DNA of 25,934 nucleotides, taken from positions 1 to 25,934 of the forward strand of contig JAMCZD010000302.1 of assembly GCA_023473405.1 (NCBI GenBank). The letters run 5' to 3'. Positions 4,737 through 13,397 of this stretch are shown here, piece by piece. Position 1 is the stretch's first letter; each line of letters starts with the position of its first letter. The translations under genes were made by a program, and so were the position numbers. Below the pieces are notes generated by a model that was not told where the DNA came from, ran no database searches, and saw nothing but the letters and a program-made list of their open reading frames with translations. The stretch comes from Candidatus Omnitrophota bacterium. Its GTDB lineage: Bacteria; Verrucomicrobiota; Verrucomicrobiia; Limisphaerales; UBA1319.

Positions 4737-7373
4737 ATGGCCGGCGAGGCTCAACTTACACCGATGATGGCGCAGTATCGGCGCATTAAGTCCGAACTGC
4801 CCCGCGATGCCTTATTGCTTTTTCGCCTGGGCGATTTTTATGAAATGTTCTTCGAGGACGCCATCGCCGGGGCGCAACTGTTGAATGTGGCTCTGACCAA
4901 GCGCGGAACGGCCCCCATGTGCGGCATTCCTTACCACGCCGCCCACAGCTATATCTCCCGCATTCTCCGCGCCGGACGCAAAGTGGCCATTTGCGATCAA
5001 ATGGAAGAGGCCCGCCCCGGGCAATTGGTCAAGCGCGAAGTGACCCGGATTCTCAGCCCGGGAACGCACTTGGACGAGCGAATGCTCCAAGCCGAGCGCA
5101 ACAATTTCCTGGCATCGGTCTATCCCCTGGGCGGCATCTACGGGCTGGCTTTCGTCGATTTGACCACCGGCGATTTCACCACTACCGAGGTCGAAGGCAA
5201 TTCGGCTCTGCTAACCGAACTCGAACGACGGCGCCCGGCTGAGATCATCTATCCCGGTGAATCGGGTTCACTGCGCGATCTCCTGCAACCGGCCTTCCCG
5301 GTCCTGTGCGGTTATGATGATTGGGTTTTTGCCCCGGAGACCGCCTTGTTCACCGTGCGCGATCATTTCCGCGTGGCATCGCTCGATGGCTTTGGCCTGA
5401 AAGACCGGACCGCAGCCGTCGGCGCCACCGGCGGTGTGTTGCATTATTTGAGCCAGCACCTGCATCGCGATGTCACCCACCTGAACCGGCTCTCTTTTTA
5501 TTTGTGCTCCGATTTTCTGGGGCTCGATGGCGTCTCTTTAAACAACCTGGAAATTCTCGAGCCCCTGCATCGGGATGCCCCGCCGCCCGGCTCACTCTAT
5601 GGTGCCCTCAACCGCACCGTCACCCCCATGGGCGCCCGCCGTCTCCGGGATTGGCTCTCGCAACCCCTGGCGGCCGTCGAGCCCATCCGCCAACGCCAAC
5701 AAGCCGTGAAGGACTGGATCGATCACCCCGAAGCGCTCGAACTCTTCCGCCGTCGATTGAGCCAGGTGCGCGACCTCGAACGAACCATCACCAGGTTGAG
5801 CGCCGCCACCGGCAATGCGCGCGATCTCGGGGCGCTCCGGCTGGCCTTGGCCGAGCTCCCCGCGCTTCAAAAAATCCTGCAAGACCTGGCAGCGCCGTCC
5901 GCGACCTTGCAAGCCGGGCCTTTGCAGGAGGAATTTTTCGAGAATGGCTCGCGGGCCGGCCATGAAAAACCGGTTGCCTCGACCGGCAGCGCGGTCCAAT
6001 CGTCCCGCTCACAGGCGGCCACGGGCCCGTCTCTTCTGCGCGATCTGGCGGCCCATGTGACGCCGATGCCGGAGTTAGTCGAGCTGATTGGCCGGGCCAT
6101 CGTGGACGATCCGCCGCTGGCCATCAAGGAAGGCGGTCTTATCCGCGACGGCTTTAATTCGTCTCTCGATGAACTCCGCCGGGCCACCCGCGAGGGAAAA
6201 GACTGGATCGCCCGTCTGCAACAGGAGGAATGCGATCGCACCGGCATCCCATCCCTGAAAGTCCGATTCAACTCGGTCTTCGGTTATTACATCGAGATTA
6301 CCAGGGCGCACCTCGACAAGGTGCCTGGTCATTATGTCCGCAAACAAACCATCGCCAACGGCGAACGGTTCGTCACCCCCGAGCTCAAAGAAATGGAAGG
6401 TAGAATACTGGGGGCGCAGGAACGGGCGGCCCAATGCGAGTACGACCTTTTCCTCGAAGTCCGCGAAACGGTGATTGGGCATCTAACTGAGATTCAGCAG
6501 ACGGCGCGGGCACTGGCGCAACTGGACGTGTTGGCCGCCTTCGCCGAGACGGCGCGGCTTTACGATTATTGCCGTCCGGAAGTGGGCGACGAGGGTATTT
6601 TACGCATCCGCGATGGGCGCCATCCCGTCCTCGACCAGGTGCAAGGCGCGGAACGATTCGTTCCCAACGATACCGAGCTCGACCTTGCCACCCAGCAGAT
6701 CGCCCTGATCACCGGGCCCAATATGGCCGGCAAAAGCACTTACCTCCGTCAGGTGGCTTTGCTGGTGATCCTAGCCCATGCCGGATCATTTCTGCCGGCT
6801 GCCGAGGCGCGGATCGACCTCGTGGACCGCGTCTTCACCCGCATTGGCGCCAGCGACAACATCGCGCGCGGGCAATCCACTTTCATGGTCGAGATGAGCG
6901 AGACGGCCAACCTCCTGAATAACGCCAGCCCCGCCAGCCTGGTTGTTCTCGATGAAATCGGCCGCGGCACCAGCACCTTCGACGGCCTCAGCCTGGCTTG
7001 GTCCATTGTCGAGCATTTGCATAACCAGGTCGGGACCAAGACCCTGTTCGCCACTCATTATCACGAACTGACCGAACTGGCGGCGCGCCTCCCCCGGTTG
7101 CGCAACTTCAATGTGGCCGTCCGCGAGTGGAACGACCAGGTCATTTTCCTGCGCAAGATCGTCCCCGGTGGCACCGACAAGAGCTATGGCATTCAAGTGG
7201 CCCGCCTGGCCGGAGTCCCCCAAACGGTAATCGAGCGCGCCAAGGTCATCCTCAGCAACCTCGAACAGGCCGAACTCACCCCGGAAGGCAATGTCCGCCC
7301 CCAGGCCCGCCAACGGGCGGAACGCGAGAAGCTGAAAAACCTGCCGCCTTCGCCGCAATTGGACTTGTTCTAA
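4737..7373 (+). CDS. mutS: DNA mismatch repair protein MutS
   Basis: A complete 878-residue MutS, the cytoplasmic ATPase that recognises mismatches and recruits MutL. Domain I carries the mismatch-reading motif F34-Y35-E36 (GDFYEMF). Connector, lever and clamp domains follow, then the ATPase: Walker A GPNMAGKST at 660-668, Walker B LVVLDEIGRGTSTFDG with D739-E740, the ATHYHEL switch, and a C-terminal tail ending QLDLF. Length is close to the usual 850-880. A low-complexity insertion of roughly 35-40 residues (about 395-432, rich in S, A, G and Q) interrupts the lever region before the conserved IVDDPPLAIKEGGLIRDG, and looks like a surface loop. The ATG has no clear Shine-Dalgarno site. No mutL is adjacent. 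The gene is convergent with the downstream membrane-protein gene, only 7 bp apart. Confidence 0.98.
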   Translation: MAGEAQLTPMMAQYRRIKSELPRDALLLFRLGDFYEMFFEDAIAGAQLLNVALTKRGTAPMCGIPYHAAHSYISRILRAGRKVAICDQMEEARPGQLVKREVTRILSPGTHLDERMLQAERNNFLASVYPLGGIYGLAFVDLTTGDFTTTEVEGNSALLTELERRRPAEIIYPGESGSLRDLLQPAFPVLCGYDDWVFAPETALFTVRDHFRVASLDGFGLKDRTAAVGATGGVLHYLSQHLHRDVTHLNRLSFYLCSDFLGLDGVSLNNLEILEPLHRDAPPPGSLYGALNRTVTPMGARRLRDWLSQPLAAVEPIRQRQQAVKDWIDHPEALELFRRRLSQVRDLERTITRLSAATGNARDLGALRLALAELPALQKILQDLAAPSATLQAGPLQEEFFENGSRAGHEKPVASTGSAVQSSRSQAATGPSLLRDLAAHVTPMPELVELIGRAIVDDPPLAIKEGGLIRDGFNSSLDELRRATREGKDWIARLQQEECDRTGIPSLKVRFNSVFGYYIEITRAHLDKVPGHYVRKQTIANGERFVTPELKEMEGRILGAQERAAQCEYDLFLEVRETVIGHLTEIQQTARALAQLDVLAAFAETARLYDYCRPEVGDEGILRIRDGRHPVLDQVQGAERFVPNDTELDLATQQIALITGPNMAGKSTYLRQVALLVILAHAGSFLPAAEARIDLVDRVFTRIGASDNIARGQSTFMVEMSETANLLNNASPASLVVLDEIGRGTSTFDGLSLAWSIVEHLHNQVGTKTLFATHYHELTELAARLPRLRNFNVAVREWNDQVIFLRKIVPGGTDKSYGIQVARLAGVPQTVIERAKVILSNLEQAELTPEGNVRPQARQRAEREKLKNLPPSPQLDLF

Positions 7374-7380
7374 CCGTTGT

Positions 7381-9534
7381 TCACCGGTCCCGAATCTCAC
7401 GGTAGAACGAGTGGAAATACGCGCGACCGAGGAAGTTCGGATATTGGTCGATGTTCGCGTCGGCCTCTTCCTTGGTGCCCTCGAAATAGGTTTGCCAATT
7501 GCGAAAGGCGGCCGCTTGAAAGCGGGTCACCAACTCGAGGCGCTTGCGCGTAACCGCATCGTCCTGGCCTATCTTCCGACTCAGATGAAAATAATAGGCG
7601 CCCAAAAAAGGCGCGTCCGGAAAATCGGTCAAGGCCGCCTCGATGATTGAATGCGCCAGTTTTGGTTGAAAGACGGCCTCCGCCGCAACCGCCTTGAAAA
7701 CCGGGACAGTCGAGACGCACAGGCCGTTCCGATACGCCACGTCGTATTGATCGAGGATTTCCCTGATCCGGCCGGTATTGAAGGTCGAGTGGAGTATCTC
7801 CCGCGATTTCAAGGTTCCATCCGCCTTCGCTGCCAAGGTCCGTTCGAGCAAATCTTCGAGCAGTCCCCTCTCCTCCAACAACCGCCTGAGATGGATTTGG
7901 GCGGTAACGGCGTGGGGACCGGGGTTTTGGGGGAACCAGGCTATGGACTCGGCCAGGTCGGAAGGCGATTCCGCGTTGCCAACGCCAAATTTCCAGTAAT
8001 AGAGATCGCCCATCAAGACCTTGAAACTCGCGTATACAATCAGGCTCATCACGCATAACAGTCCCATCGCCCCAACTCGAGCCGGCACGGTCTGAAGCGA
8101 AGGACGGTTTTCGGCTTCCGGCGCGGAAGGGCCTTCTTGGCCTGCGGGCAGGTTTGCCGGCGCCAACATTGCCAAGGCCAACCCCATGGCTACCACGTAA
8201 CCAAAGACGCTGGGCGAGGTGCGGAACCCGAACGAGCTGGATGCGATGCTCAAATAAAAAGCAACGCTGCCAGTCAATGCAAAAAGCCCAAGCAGCGTGT
8301 TCATCGGGATGACGCCCTCGAACCTGCCCGCCTTCCACTCGAAGATTCTTTTCAAGGGCAGGCCCAGGCTCAGCCCGATGAACAGCAGGAATAAACCGAG
8401 CCCGACTATTCCCTGCTCCGCCAATACCTGGATGTATTCGCAATGCGCTCGAGCGGCGGTGGTGCTTTCGCTGGTCACGAAATAGCCGAACGGATGGCCT
8501 TGCCTCAGATACTGCGCGCGATACGAGCGATAGAGCAGCCGGAAACTCCCGGCGCCATGCCCGGCCACCGGGCTGTCCTTGAACATTCCCAGGCAAGCGG
8601 TCCAGTACTGGAATCGGGCGCGAAGGGAAGTATCCGCAAACCCCGCCTGCTGCAGGCGACTGGCCAGGTTCGTCCCGGCCCTGCCAAAACCGTTGAGGAG
8701 CGATGGCGTGGTTTGGGCGTAAGTGAGCGCCTCGGCCAGAAGGATGATCAGGCCCAGCCGCCGCCAGAAACCGGCATTGAACCCGCCGCGCTGATTCGCC
8801 CCCAACCGGTTGTAAAGCCAAATCAAGACCACCAGCGCCACCCCGCCACCAACCACCAAACCTAAAAAAGGCGAACGTTCGCCCGTCTCGAGAATGGCCC
8901 AACAAAACAAAAAGTAGCTCGCCAGCCCGATCCCCCGCAGTCCCCGGCGCGGATGGCAAAGAAACAAGCCCGCAGACACCGGCAGCAAAGCCGCCAGCAG
9001 CTCGGCTCCCAACAATCGATTGATGCCGAAGATCTCGACCCTCCGGAAGCCGCTGGCAAAATAACCCGCGATATTGACCGCGCTCAGCAGGCTCAGGATA
9101 CCGAACGTGCCGGCCAGGAAGAGATTCCGGAACGGTTCGTGCCGCAAGGCCGCCGCCAATAACCAGAGGTAAACAAGGAACCCTATCCAGCTAGCGCCAA
9201 ATTCAAGCGCCCAAAACCGGCTCGGCGCCCACCAGGCCGATATCAACGTCCAGAGACAATACAGCGCGCCGACCAGGTATAAGAAGCGATACGGCTCCGG
9301 CTCGATTTGCACGCCAAATCCCCTCTTGCGACGGAATAGCTGAACGCAAAGCGCCAGCACCGCCAGCCCAATGACCAGCGCCCAGAAAAACTCCTGGTAA
9401 ACCAGGCAGTCATACGCCAACTCATATACCCGGTGGGTCGAGATCGACGCCGGCACGGCCATCGAGTAAAGCAAGACCTTTTCCGGACCGCTGCATTGGT
9501 TAAACCACGAACGCGCCGCCGCCTGCATTTTCAT
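7381..9534 (-). CDS. O-antigen ligase/polymerase-like membrane protein (Wzy_C family)
   Basis: A 717-residue protein with about a dozen hydrophobic segments in residues 20-470, then a large soluble C-terminal region (about 500-717). The family hallmark is the periplasmic loop ending RAHCEYIQVLAEQGIVGLGLFLLF (about 362-385), equivalent to the H-(N/C)-(D/E)-Y-x-Q-x-x-x-E-x-G motif of WaaL/Wzy proteins. Upstream, RFQYWTACLGMFKDSPVAGHGAGSF is the matching loop that precedes the motif. Such proteins transfer or polymerise lipid-linked glycans at the periplasmic face of the inner membrane. The C-terminal tail is helical and may hold degenerate TPRs. The ATG follows the hydrolase stop after 16 bp, so the two genes probably form an operon. 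No glycosyltransferases are visible, so the glycan is unknown. Confidence 0.85.
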   Translation of the reverse strand: MKMQAAARSWFNQCSGPEKVLLYSMAVPASISTHRVYELAYDCLVYQEFFWALVIGLAVLALCVQLFRRKRGFGVQIEPEPYRFLYLVGALYCLWTLISAWWAPSRFWALEFGASWIGFLVYLWLLAAALRHEPFRNLFLAGTFGILSLLSAVNIAGYFASGFRRVEIFGINRLLGAELLAALLPVSAGLFLCHPRRGLRGIGLASYFLFCWAILETGERSPFLGLVVGGGVALVVLIWLYNRLGANQRGGFNAGFWRRLGLIILLAEALTYAQTTPSLLNGFGRAGTNLASRLQQAGFADTSLRARFQYWTACLGMFKDSPVAGHGAGSFRLLYRSYRAQYLRQGHPFGYFVTSESTTAARAHCEYIQVLAEQGIVGLGLFLLFIGLSLGLPLKRIFEWKAGRFEGVIPMNTLLGLFALTGSVAFYLSIASSSFGFRTSPSVFGYVVAMGLALAMLAPANLPAGQEGPSAPEAENRPSLQTVPARVGAMGLLCVMSLIVYASFKVLMGDLYYWKFGVGNAESPSDLAESIAWFPQNPGPHAVTAQIHLRRLLEERGLLEDLLERTLAAKADGTLKSREILHSTFNTGRIREILDQYDVAYRNGLCVSTVPVFKAVAAEAVFQPKLAHSIIEAALTDFPDAPFLGAYYFHLSRKIGQDDAVTRKRLELVTRFQAAAFRNWQTYFEGTKEEADANIDQYPNFLGRAYFHSFYREIRDR

Positions 9535-9550
9535 AGCGGAACATCAAACC

Positions 9551-10981
9551 TTAATGCACCAGTGAATCGAACCACGCCTTGGCATCCAGCAGGCAATAAA
9601 AGAAGCCGGTGGTATGGTTTCCGGACGGGAACGGGTCGATCAACTGGACCTGCGCCGCCCCATGGTTGGTAAAGCTCTCGTAGGCCACCTCCGAGTTGGC
9701 GTAGAGCACGTCCTGGTCGCCGTGAACATGGTAAAGATGCATCGGCGCCCGCGGGCCCCAATGATACAGGTCATTGTCGCGCAGGGCCATTCGCAGGGGA
9801 TGGTTCGGGTTCGTCCGAAAGTCCTTGAGGTATTCGGGCTTGAGTACCTGCTTCGGTATGTTCGGCATCGCCAGGTCGATCTCGCTCTCGTCATGCAGAC
9901 CGTCCATCAGCGGCGGCAGGGTCGTGTTATAGGGCGCGGCAAGGAGGTCTTCGAGAGACGCCGCGAAGTGGTAAACGTTTTGGTAGGCCGCCAACAAGTA
10001 AATGAAGTAATACGGGTTCGGCATGACGCGGTCCGAAAGGAAATCGGCGGCGGTAACTCCGGACAAATCGTAAGCGCCGGCCATGGGTGCCGAGGCCGTG
10101 ATGGCGAATTCATCGGCGTAGTTGGCTTCAATGGCCTTGTGGGCCGCCATGGTGGCGTGGCCGCCCTGCGAGTAACCGCACAGGAAAAGCTGGTCGTTAA
10201 GGGCAATCGAGTTTGATAAACAAAAGGCCCGCGCCGCCCGCAACATGTCGACCACCGCCGTCGCCTCGCTCCGGGCATGATGATAAGGGTGGAACCCCGG
10301 CGAATCGCCCAATCCCAGGTAATCGGGCAGGACCGCCGCATAACCGGTCGTTGCAAACGCAACCCCCACCAGGATTTCGCCCGTGTAAGCCGAAGGCGCC
10401 TCGTCTCGCAGCACGATCGTGCCATGCTGGTAACTAACCAGCGGAAGGGCGCGTTCCCGGTTCTCAGGTATCACCAGGGCGCCCGATGCCTGGGTCAGGG
10501 CATTGAATGGGTCCACTGTTTCGTAATCCAATTTGTATATCACCACCCCGCTTTGCGGCGTCAGCGGAATCCCATACAGCTTCGCCAATGCCGATATGTT
10601 GCTAACGGACAAACTGCCCATCAAGGTCGATGCCTCGAGCTTGCCGCGCTCGGGTTGAACCAATTCCGCCCGCACCCGGTAAAACCGCGAGGCCGACGAC
10701 AACTCGGTGACTCCAACCCAGCGGTTGGTGATGAGGGGCCATTGCTCGCCCGGAGGACACGGAAACCAGGTACTGCCGCCCAGCCGATCCAGGCATTCAA
10801 TCGTATAAGTGTAGTTCTGTCCCAGGTCAGCCCAGTTCAGCTCGACGCGGTTGGACAAAAAGCCGGCACAGTTCAACTCCAGAAGAGGTCCGAGGGCGGT
10901 CGCGGTAGCCGGCTGGGGCCCGGCCTTGGCGGATGGTCCTCCAATACCAATGATTGGTAAAATCAATATCGAAAAAATCAC
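9551..10981 (-). CDS. Secreted alpha/beta hydrolase (secretory lipase/esterase-like)
   Basis: A serine hydrolase of about 476 residues. After a hydrophobic leader (IFSILILPIIGIG), residues 25-95 resemble the small beta domain common in Verrucomicrobial secreted proteins (YTIECLDRLGGSTWFPCP...SASRFYRVRAEL). The hydrolase part shows YQHGTI, a lid region, the nucleophile elbow GYS271QGGHA, an acid in HGDQDVLY and the catalytic His in SGNHTTGFFY, giving a complete Ser-Asp-His triad. It is closest in style to secretory lipases (LIP family) acting on extracellular esters. The start is uncertain. The frame is open to 11227, but residues before GTG 10981 look non-coding and overlap a better small ORF at 11040-11240. 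The GTG leaves a signal peptide without positive charge, which is odd. Confidence 0.85.
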   Translation of the reverse strand: MIFSILILPIIGIGGPSAKAGPQPATATALGPLLELNCAGFLSNRVELNWADLGQNYTYTIECLDRLGGSTWFPCPPGEQWPLITNRWVGVTELSSASRFYRVRAELVQPERGKLEASTLMGSLSVSNISALAKLYGIPLTPQSGVVIYKLDYETVDPFNALTQASGALVIPENRERALPLVSYQHGTIVLRDEAPSAYTGEILVGVAFATTGYAAVLPDYLGLGDSPGFHPYHHARSEATAVVDMLRAARAFCLSNSIALNDQLFLCGYSQGGHATMAAHKAIEANYADEFAITASAPMAGAYDLSGVTAADFLSDRVMPNPYYFIYLLAAYQNVYHFAASLEDLLAAPYNTTLPPLMDGLHDESEIDLAMPNIPKQVLKPEYLKDFRTNPNHPLRMALRDNDLYHWGPRAPMHLYHVHGDQDVLYANSEVAYESFTNHGAAQVQLIDPFPSGNHTTGFFYCLLDAKAWFDSLVH

Positions 10982-11039
10982 GAACCAGCTCGCCCCTGGC
11001 CATCGGGCCTTTTCCGCGAATACAGCGCCCCTGGCAATT

Positions 11040-11240
11040 TTAAAACACGCGCTTGATCGCGACGTGCAGCAACACCCGCCAGGCGGAGTCCCCCCGCAGG
11101 TCATGGACCGCTTTGGACGAAGGCGGGAAATCCACGGTCCGGCTGGCCGCATATTCCCTCGCAACGGGGTTATTGACGATGTGAACGAACGGGCCAGGTT
11201 GCGTAAACCATCGGAAAATGGCGTCATGATTGGTCATCAT
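11040..11240 (-). CDS. Small hypothetical protein upstream of the hydrolase
   Basis: A 66-codon reverse ORF from ATG 11240 (a second ATG follows directly). It includes FVHIVNNPVAREYAASRTVDFPPSS and ends RGDSAWRVLLHVAIKRVF. I do not recognise a family. In favour of it being real: third codon positions are mostly G or C as in neighbouring genes, the amino-acid composition is balanced, and the competing frame (the upstream extension of the hydrolase) is full of Arg, Pro, Cys and Ser. Against it: no strong Shine-Dalgarno site and short length. It lies 58 bp before the hydrolase GTG on the same strand, so co-transcription is likely. It could also be the C-terminal remnant of a longer lost gene. 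Confidence 0.45.
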   Translation of the reverse strand: MMTNHDAIFRWFTQPGPFVHIVNNPVAREYAASRTVDFPPSSKAVHDLRGDSAWRVLLHVAIKRVF

Positions 11241-11383
11241 CACCGTATTGGCTGAAACCGGCAAGCCGAAACGGATTTTCGTGTTGTCCAGCCTCGAGCT
11301 TTAGTCTATTGATGATCAGACTTTGCGGGTGAACCTCGAGTCGGCGCGTTTCCCGGGATTCACCGGCATCCGTTCCAAATGTT

Positions 11384-12157
11384 ATGAAGCAATTAGTCAG
11401 CAATTCCGGCACCGGCGTGGACCCCAGGAACTATCGTCGCGTTCCACGTTGGCCATCGAGTCTCTTGGCCGCCCTGTTGTGCGCATCAATATTCGGGCCG
11501 CCAGTCCATGCCAAGGCCGATCCCCCAACCAACGAGACCAATAAACCGGCCAGGCTCGATGAAACCGCCGGCAACACCAACGAAACCGCCTCCGCTCAGA
11601 ATGAGGCCGGTTGGAAAAGCCTTTTTGACGGACGCACCCTCTACGGCTGGAAATCCACCGATTTCGCCGGCCACGGCGAGGTCAAAATCGAGAAAGGGCA
11701 GATTCTCCTCGAAATGGGCAGCGACATGACCGGCGTGACCTGGACCAATCCCGTGGTCAAAATGAATTATGAGGTCAGCCTCGATGCCATGCGCGTGGAC
11801 GGCAGCGACTTCTTCTGTGGCCTCACCTTTCCCGTTAGTAATTCACCCTGCAGCCTCATCGTGGGCGGCTGGGGCGGCGGAGTGGTTGGTCTGTCCAGCT
11901 TGGACGGCCAGGATGCCTCCGAGAATGAAACCACCCGGTACATGAGCTTCGAAAACGGTCGCTGGTACCACATCCGCTTGCGGGTTACCCCCGCCAAAAT
12001 CGAGGCCTGGATCGACAAGAAAAAGGTCGTCGACGTCTCCACCGCCGGCCATCGCATCTCGATTCGTTACGAGGTCGAACTCTCGCGCCCCTTTGGCATC
12101 TCTTCCTGGTGCACCACCGCCGCCTTGAAGAATATCAAACTCCGCCGTCTCGATTAG
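11384..12157 (+). CDS. Secreted DUF1080 (3-keto-disaccharide hydrolase-like) protein
   Basis: A 257-residue secreted protein. An N-terminal signal with a long n-region (RRVPRWPSSLLAALLCASIFGPPVHAKA) is followed by an Asn/Thr/Glu-rich linker (about 48-74). The rest is a concanavalin-like beta-sandwich of PF06439, opening GWKSLFDGRTLYGWKSTDFAG and ending with the strand NIKLRRLD. DUF1080 proteins are abundant in Planctomycetes and Verrucomicrobia; some hydrolyse 3-keto-glucosides, others are probably sugar-binding. Active-site residues cannot be assigned with confidence. ATG 11384 gives a signal peptide and is the only good start. The gene is divergent from the hydrolase operon. Its TAG stop (12155-12157) lies on the first unit of a heptamer repeat array. 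Confidence 0.85.
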   Translation: MKQLVSNSGTGVDPRNYRRVPRWPSSLLAALLCASIFGPPVHAKADPPTNETNKPARLDETAGNTNETASAQNEAGWKSLFDGRTLYGWKSTDFAGHGEVKIEKGQILLEMGSDMTGVTWTNPVVKMNYEVSLDAMRVDGSDFFCGLTFPVSNSPCSLIVGGWGGGVVGLSSLDGQDASENETTRYMSFENGRWYHIRLRVTPAKIEAWIDKKKVVDVSTAGHRISIRYEVELSRPFGISSWCTTAALKNIKLRRLD

Positions 12158-12211
12158 CCATCAGCCATTAGCCATTAGCCATTAGCCATCAGCCATTAGC
12201 TATTAGCTATT
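12156..12211. repeat. Heptanucleotide tandem array (AGCCATY/AGCTATT x 8)
   Basis: Eight head-to-tail 7-bp units: AGCCATC, AGCCATT three times, AGCCATC, AGCCATT, then AGCTATT twice. The first two bases of the array complete the TAG stop of the DUF1080 gene. A ninth, decayed unit (AGCTGGC) follows. The heptamer period and small variant set resemble the short tandemly repeated repetitive (STRR) sequences described in cyanobacteria. Confidence 0.9.
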
Positions 12212-12392
12212 AGCTGGCAGTGGTCGCGCTTCGCCTCGGCCGCCTTTTTCACTTTTCTTCCCGGCTGGGAGCCCTTAATCTGAACAAAAATGTGCCGGGA
12301 CAGCGCCCGCTTTTCCTGGGGCTGACGGCTGCTTTGTGGCGTGCCGATAAACCGCCCCGGGCATGGCTGCGCTCTCCCGTTCCAGGAGAATT

Positions 12393-13289
12393 ATGATGCA
12401 AGTAAATCGACGCGAATTCTTGACCCTTTCAGCCATCGCCGGCGCTGTGGCGGCGGTTCCAACCTCGGCCTCGGCCTTCACCCTGCCCGATCCGGAGCAC
12501 AAGGCCAGGCTCCGACTGTCTTGCCAGGAAGCCATCGCCCCGGGAAAATCCCTCGACGAGAAACTTGATTTCTTGGAAGAGAACGGATTTGAAGGCGTCG
12601 AGCTTGGCGGGGGCGGCCTGGCCGAACGCGTCGAGAGCTGCCAAAAGGCACTGCAAGGCCGGAAGATCAAGGTCAGCGCCATTTGCGGCGGGGTCGACGG
12701 CGCACTCATATCCGAAAACGAAGGGTCACGTCAAAAGACCATCCGGAGCATCAAGGAAATCCTCCCTGCCGCCGGGGCCCTGGGTTCCACCGGTTTGATC
12801 GTGGTGCCGGCGTTCAACGGCCAGACCAAGCTCGGCAATCAGGAGGGCCGCGAACTGCTCCTGAAACTGTTGGCCGAATTGGGGGATGACGCCCAGCAAG
12901 CCAAGACTCGAGTAATCCTCGAACCGTTGAACCGGCGCGAGTGTTTCTTTCTGCGCCAGGTGGCCGACGCAGCCGCCATTTGCCGCGACGTCAATAATCC
13001 GGGCATTGGAGTAATGGGGGATTTCTGGCATATGACCTGGGAAGAGACCAGTGACATGGCGGCTTTTATCGCGGCCGGCAAATACCTGCATCACGTGCAC
13101 ATGGCCAGCCGCAAACGCCGCATCATGCCCGGCGAAGACGAAGGCGATAATTACGTCGACGGCTTCCGCGGCCTCAAGATCATCGGCTACCAGGAATTCG
13201 TCAGCTTCGAATGCGGCTCAAACGGCGACCGCAAAATCACGATACCCGCCGCCGCCAAACTCCTGCGCGATCAGTGGGAAATGGCTTGA
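12393..13289 (+). CDS. Tat-exported TIM-barrel protein, sugar phosphate isomerase/epimerase-like
   Basis: A protein of about 298 residues. The N-terminus (VNRREFLTLSAIAGAVAAVPTSASA) is a twin-arginine signal with R-R-x-F-L. The mature part is a xylose-isomerase-like TIM barrel (AP endonuclease 2 superfamily), opening LSCQEAIAPGKSLDEKLDFLEENGFEGVELGG. The four expected metal ligands are visible: E177 (ILEPLN), D210 with H213 (GDFWHM), H236 (HHVHM) and E273 (SFECG). Relatives include hydroxypyruvate isomerases and 3-keto-sugar epimerases; the substrate cannot be read from sequence. AGGAG at 12384-12388 supports the double ATG at 12393/12396, whereas the upstream ATG 12363 overlaps no signal. 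Its position after a DUF1080 gene fits a periplasmic sugar-modification role. Confidence 0.85.
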   Translation: MMQVNRREFLTLSAIAGAVAAVPTSASAFTLPDPEHKARLRLSCQEAIAPGKSLDEKLDFLEENGFEGVELGGGGLAERVESCQKALQGRKIKVSAICGGVDGALISENEGSRQKTIRSIKEILPAAGALGSTGLIVVPAFNGQTKLGNQEGRELLLKLLAELGDDAQQAKTRVILEPLNRRECFFLRQVADAAAICRDVNNPGIGVMGDFWHMTWEETSDMAAFIAAGKYLHHVHMASRKRRIMPGEDEGDNYVDGFRGLKIIGYQEFVSFECGSNGDRKITIPAAAKLLRDQWEMA

Positions 13290-13356
13290 TCAGCGGGCGG
13301 CAGCAGACTCGAAGGTGGGCACGAAATACAGGCTCGGGGGACTGGATTAAAATAGA

Positions 13357-13386
13357 GTGACCATAGCAACCGGTCTCCCGTATAGT
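13357..13386 (+). promoter_or_regulatory. Putative promoter of the second O-antigen ligase-like gene
   Basis: GTGACC (13357-13362), an 18-bp spacer and TATAGT (13381-13386) precede the ATG at 13398 by only 11 bp, so the mRNA would have a very short leader. The -10 matches five of six consensus bases. Confidence 0.35.
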
Positions 13387-13397
13387 GCGCGGCACAC

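Noticed and set aside
7397..8959. Reverse 520-codon ORF within the first O-antigen ligase-like gene
   Set aside because: Same-strand shadow in another frame; no hydrophobic or family pattern, whereas the 717-residue frame shows the Wzy_C hallmark loop.
10982..11227. Upstream extension of the hydrolase to give a 558-residue protein
   Set aside because: The extra 82 residues are rich in Arg, Ser, Cys and Pro, do not resemble a signal peptide and overlap a more gene-like small ORF.
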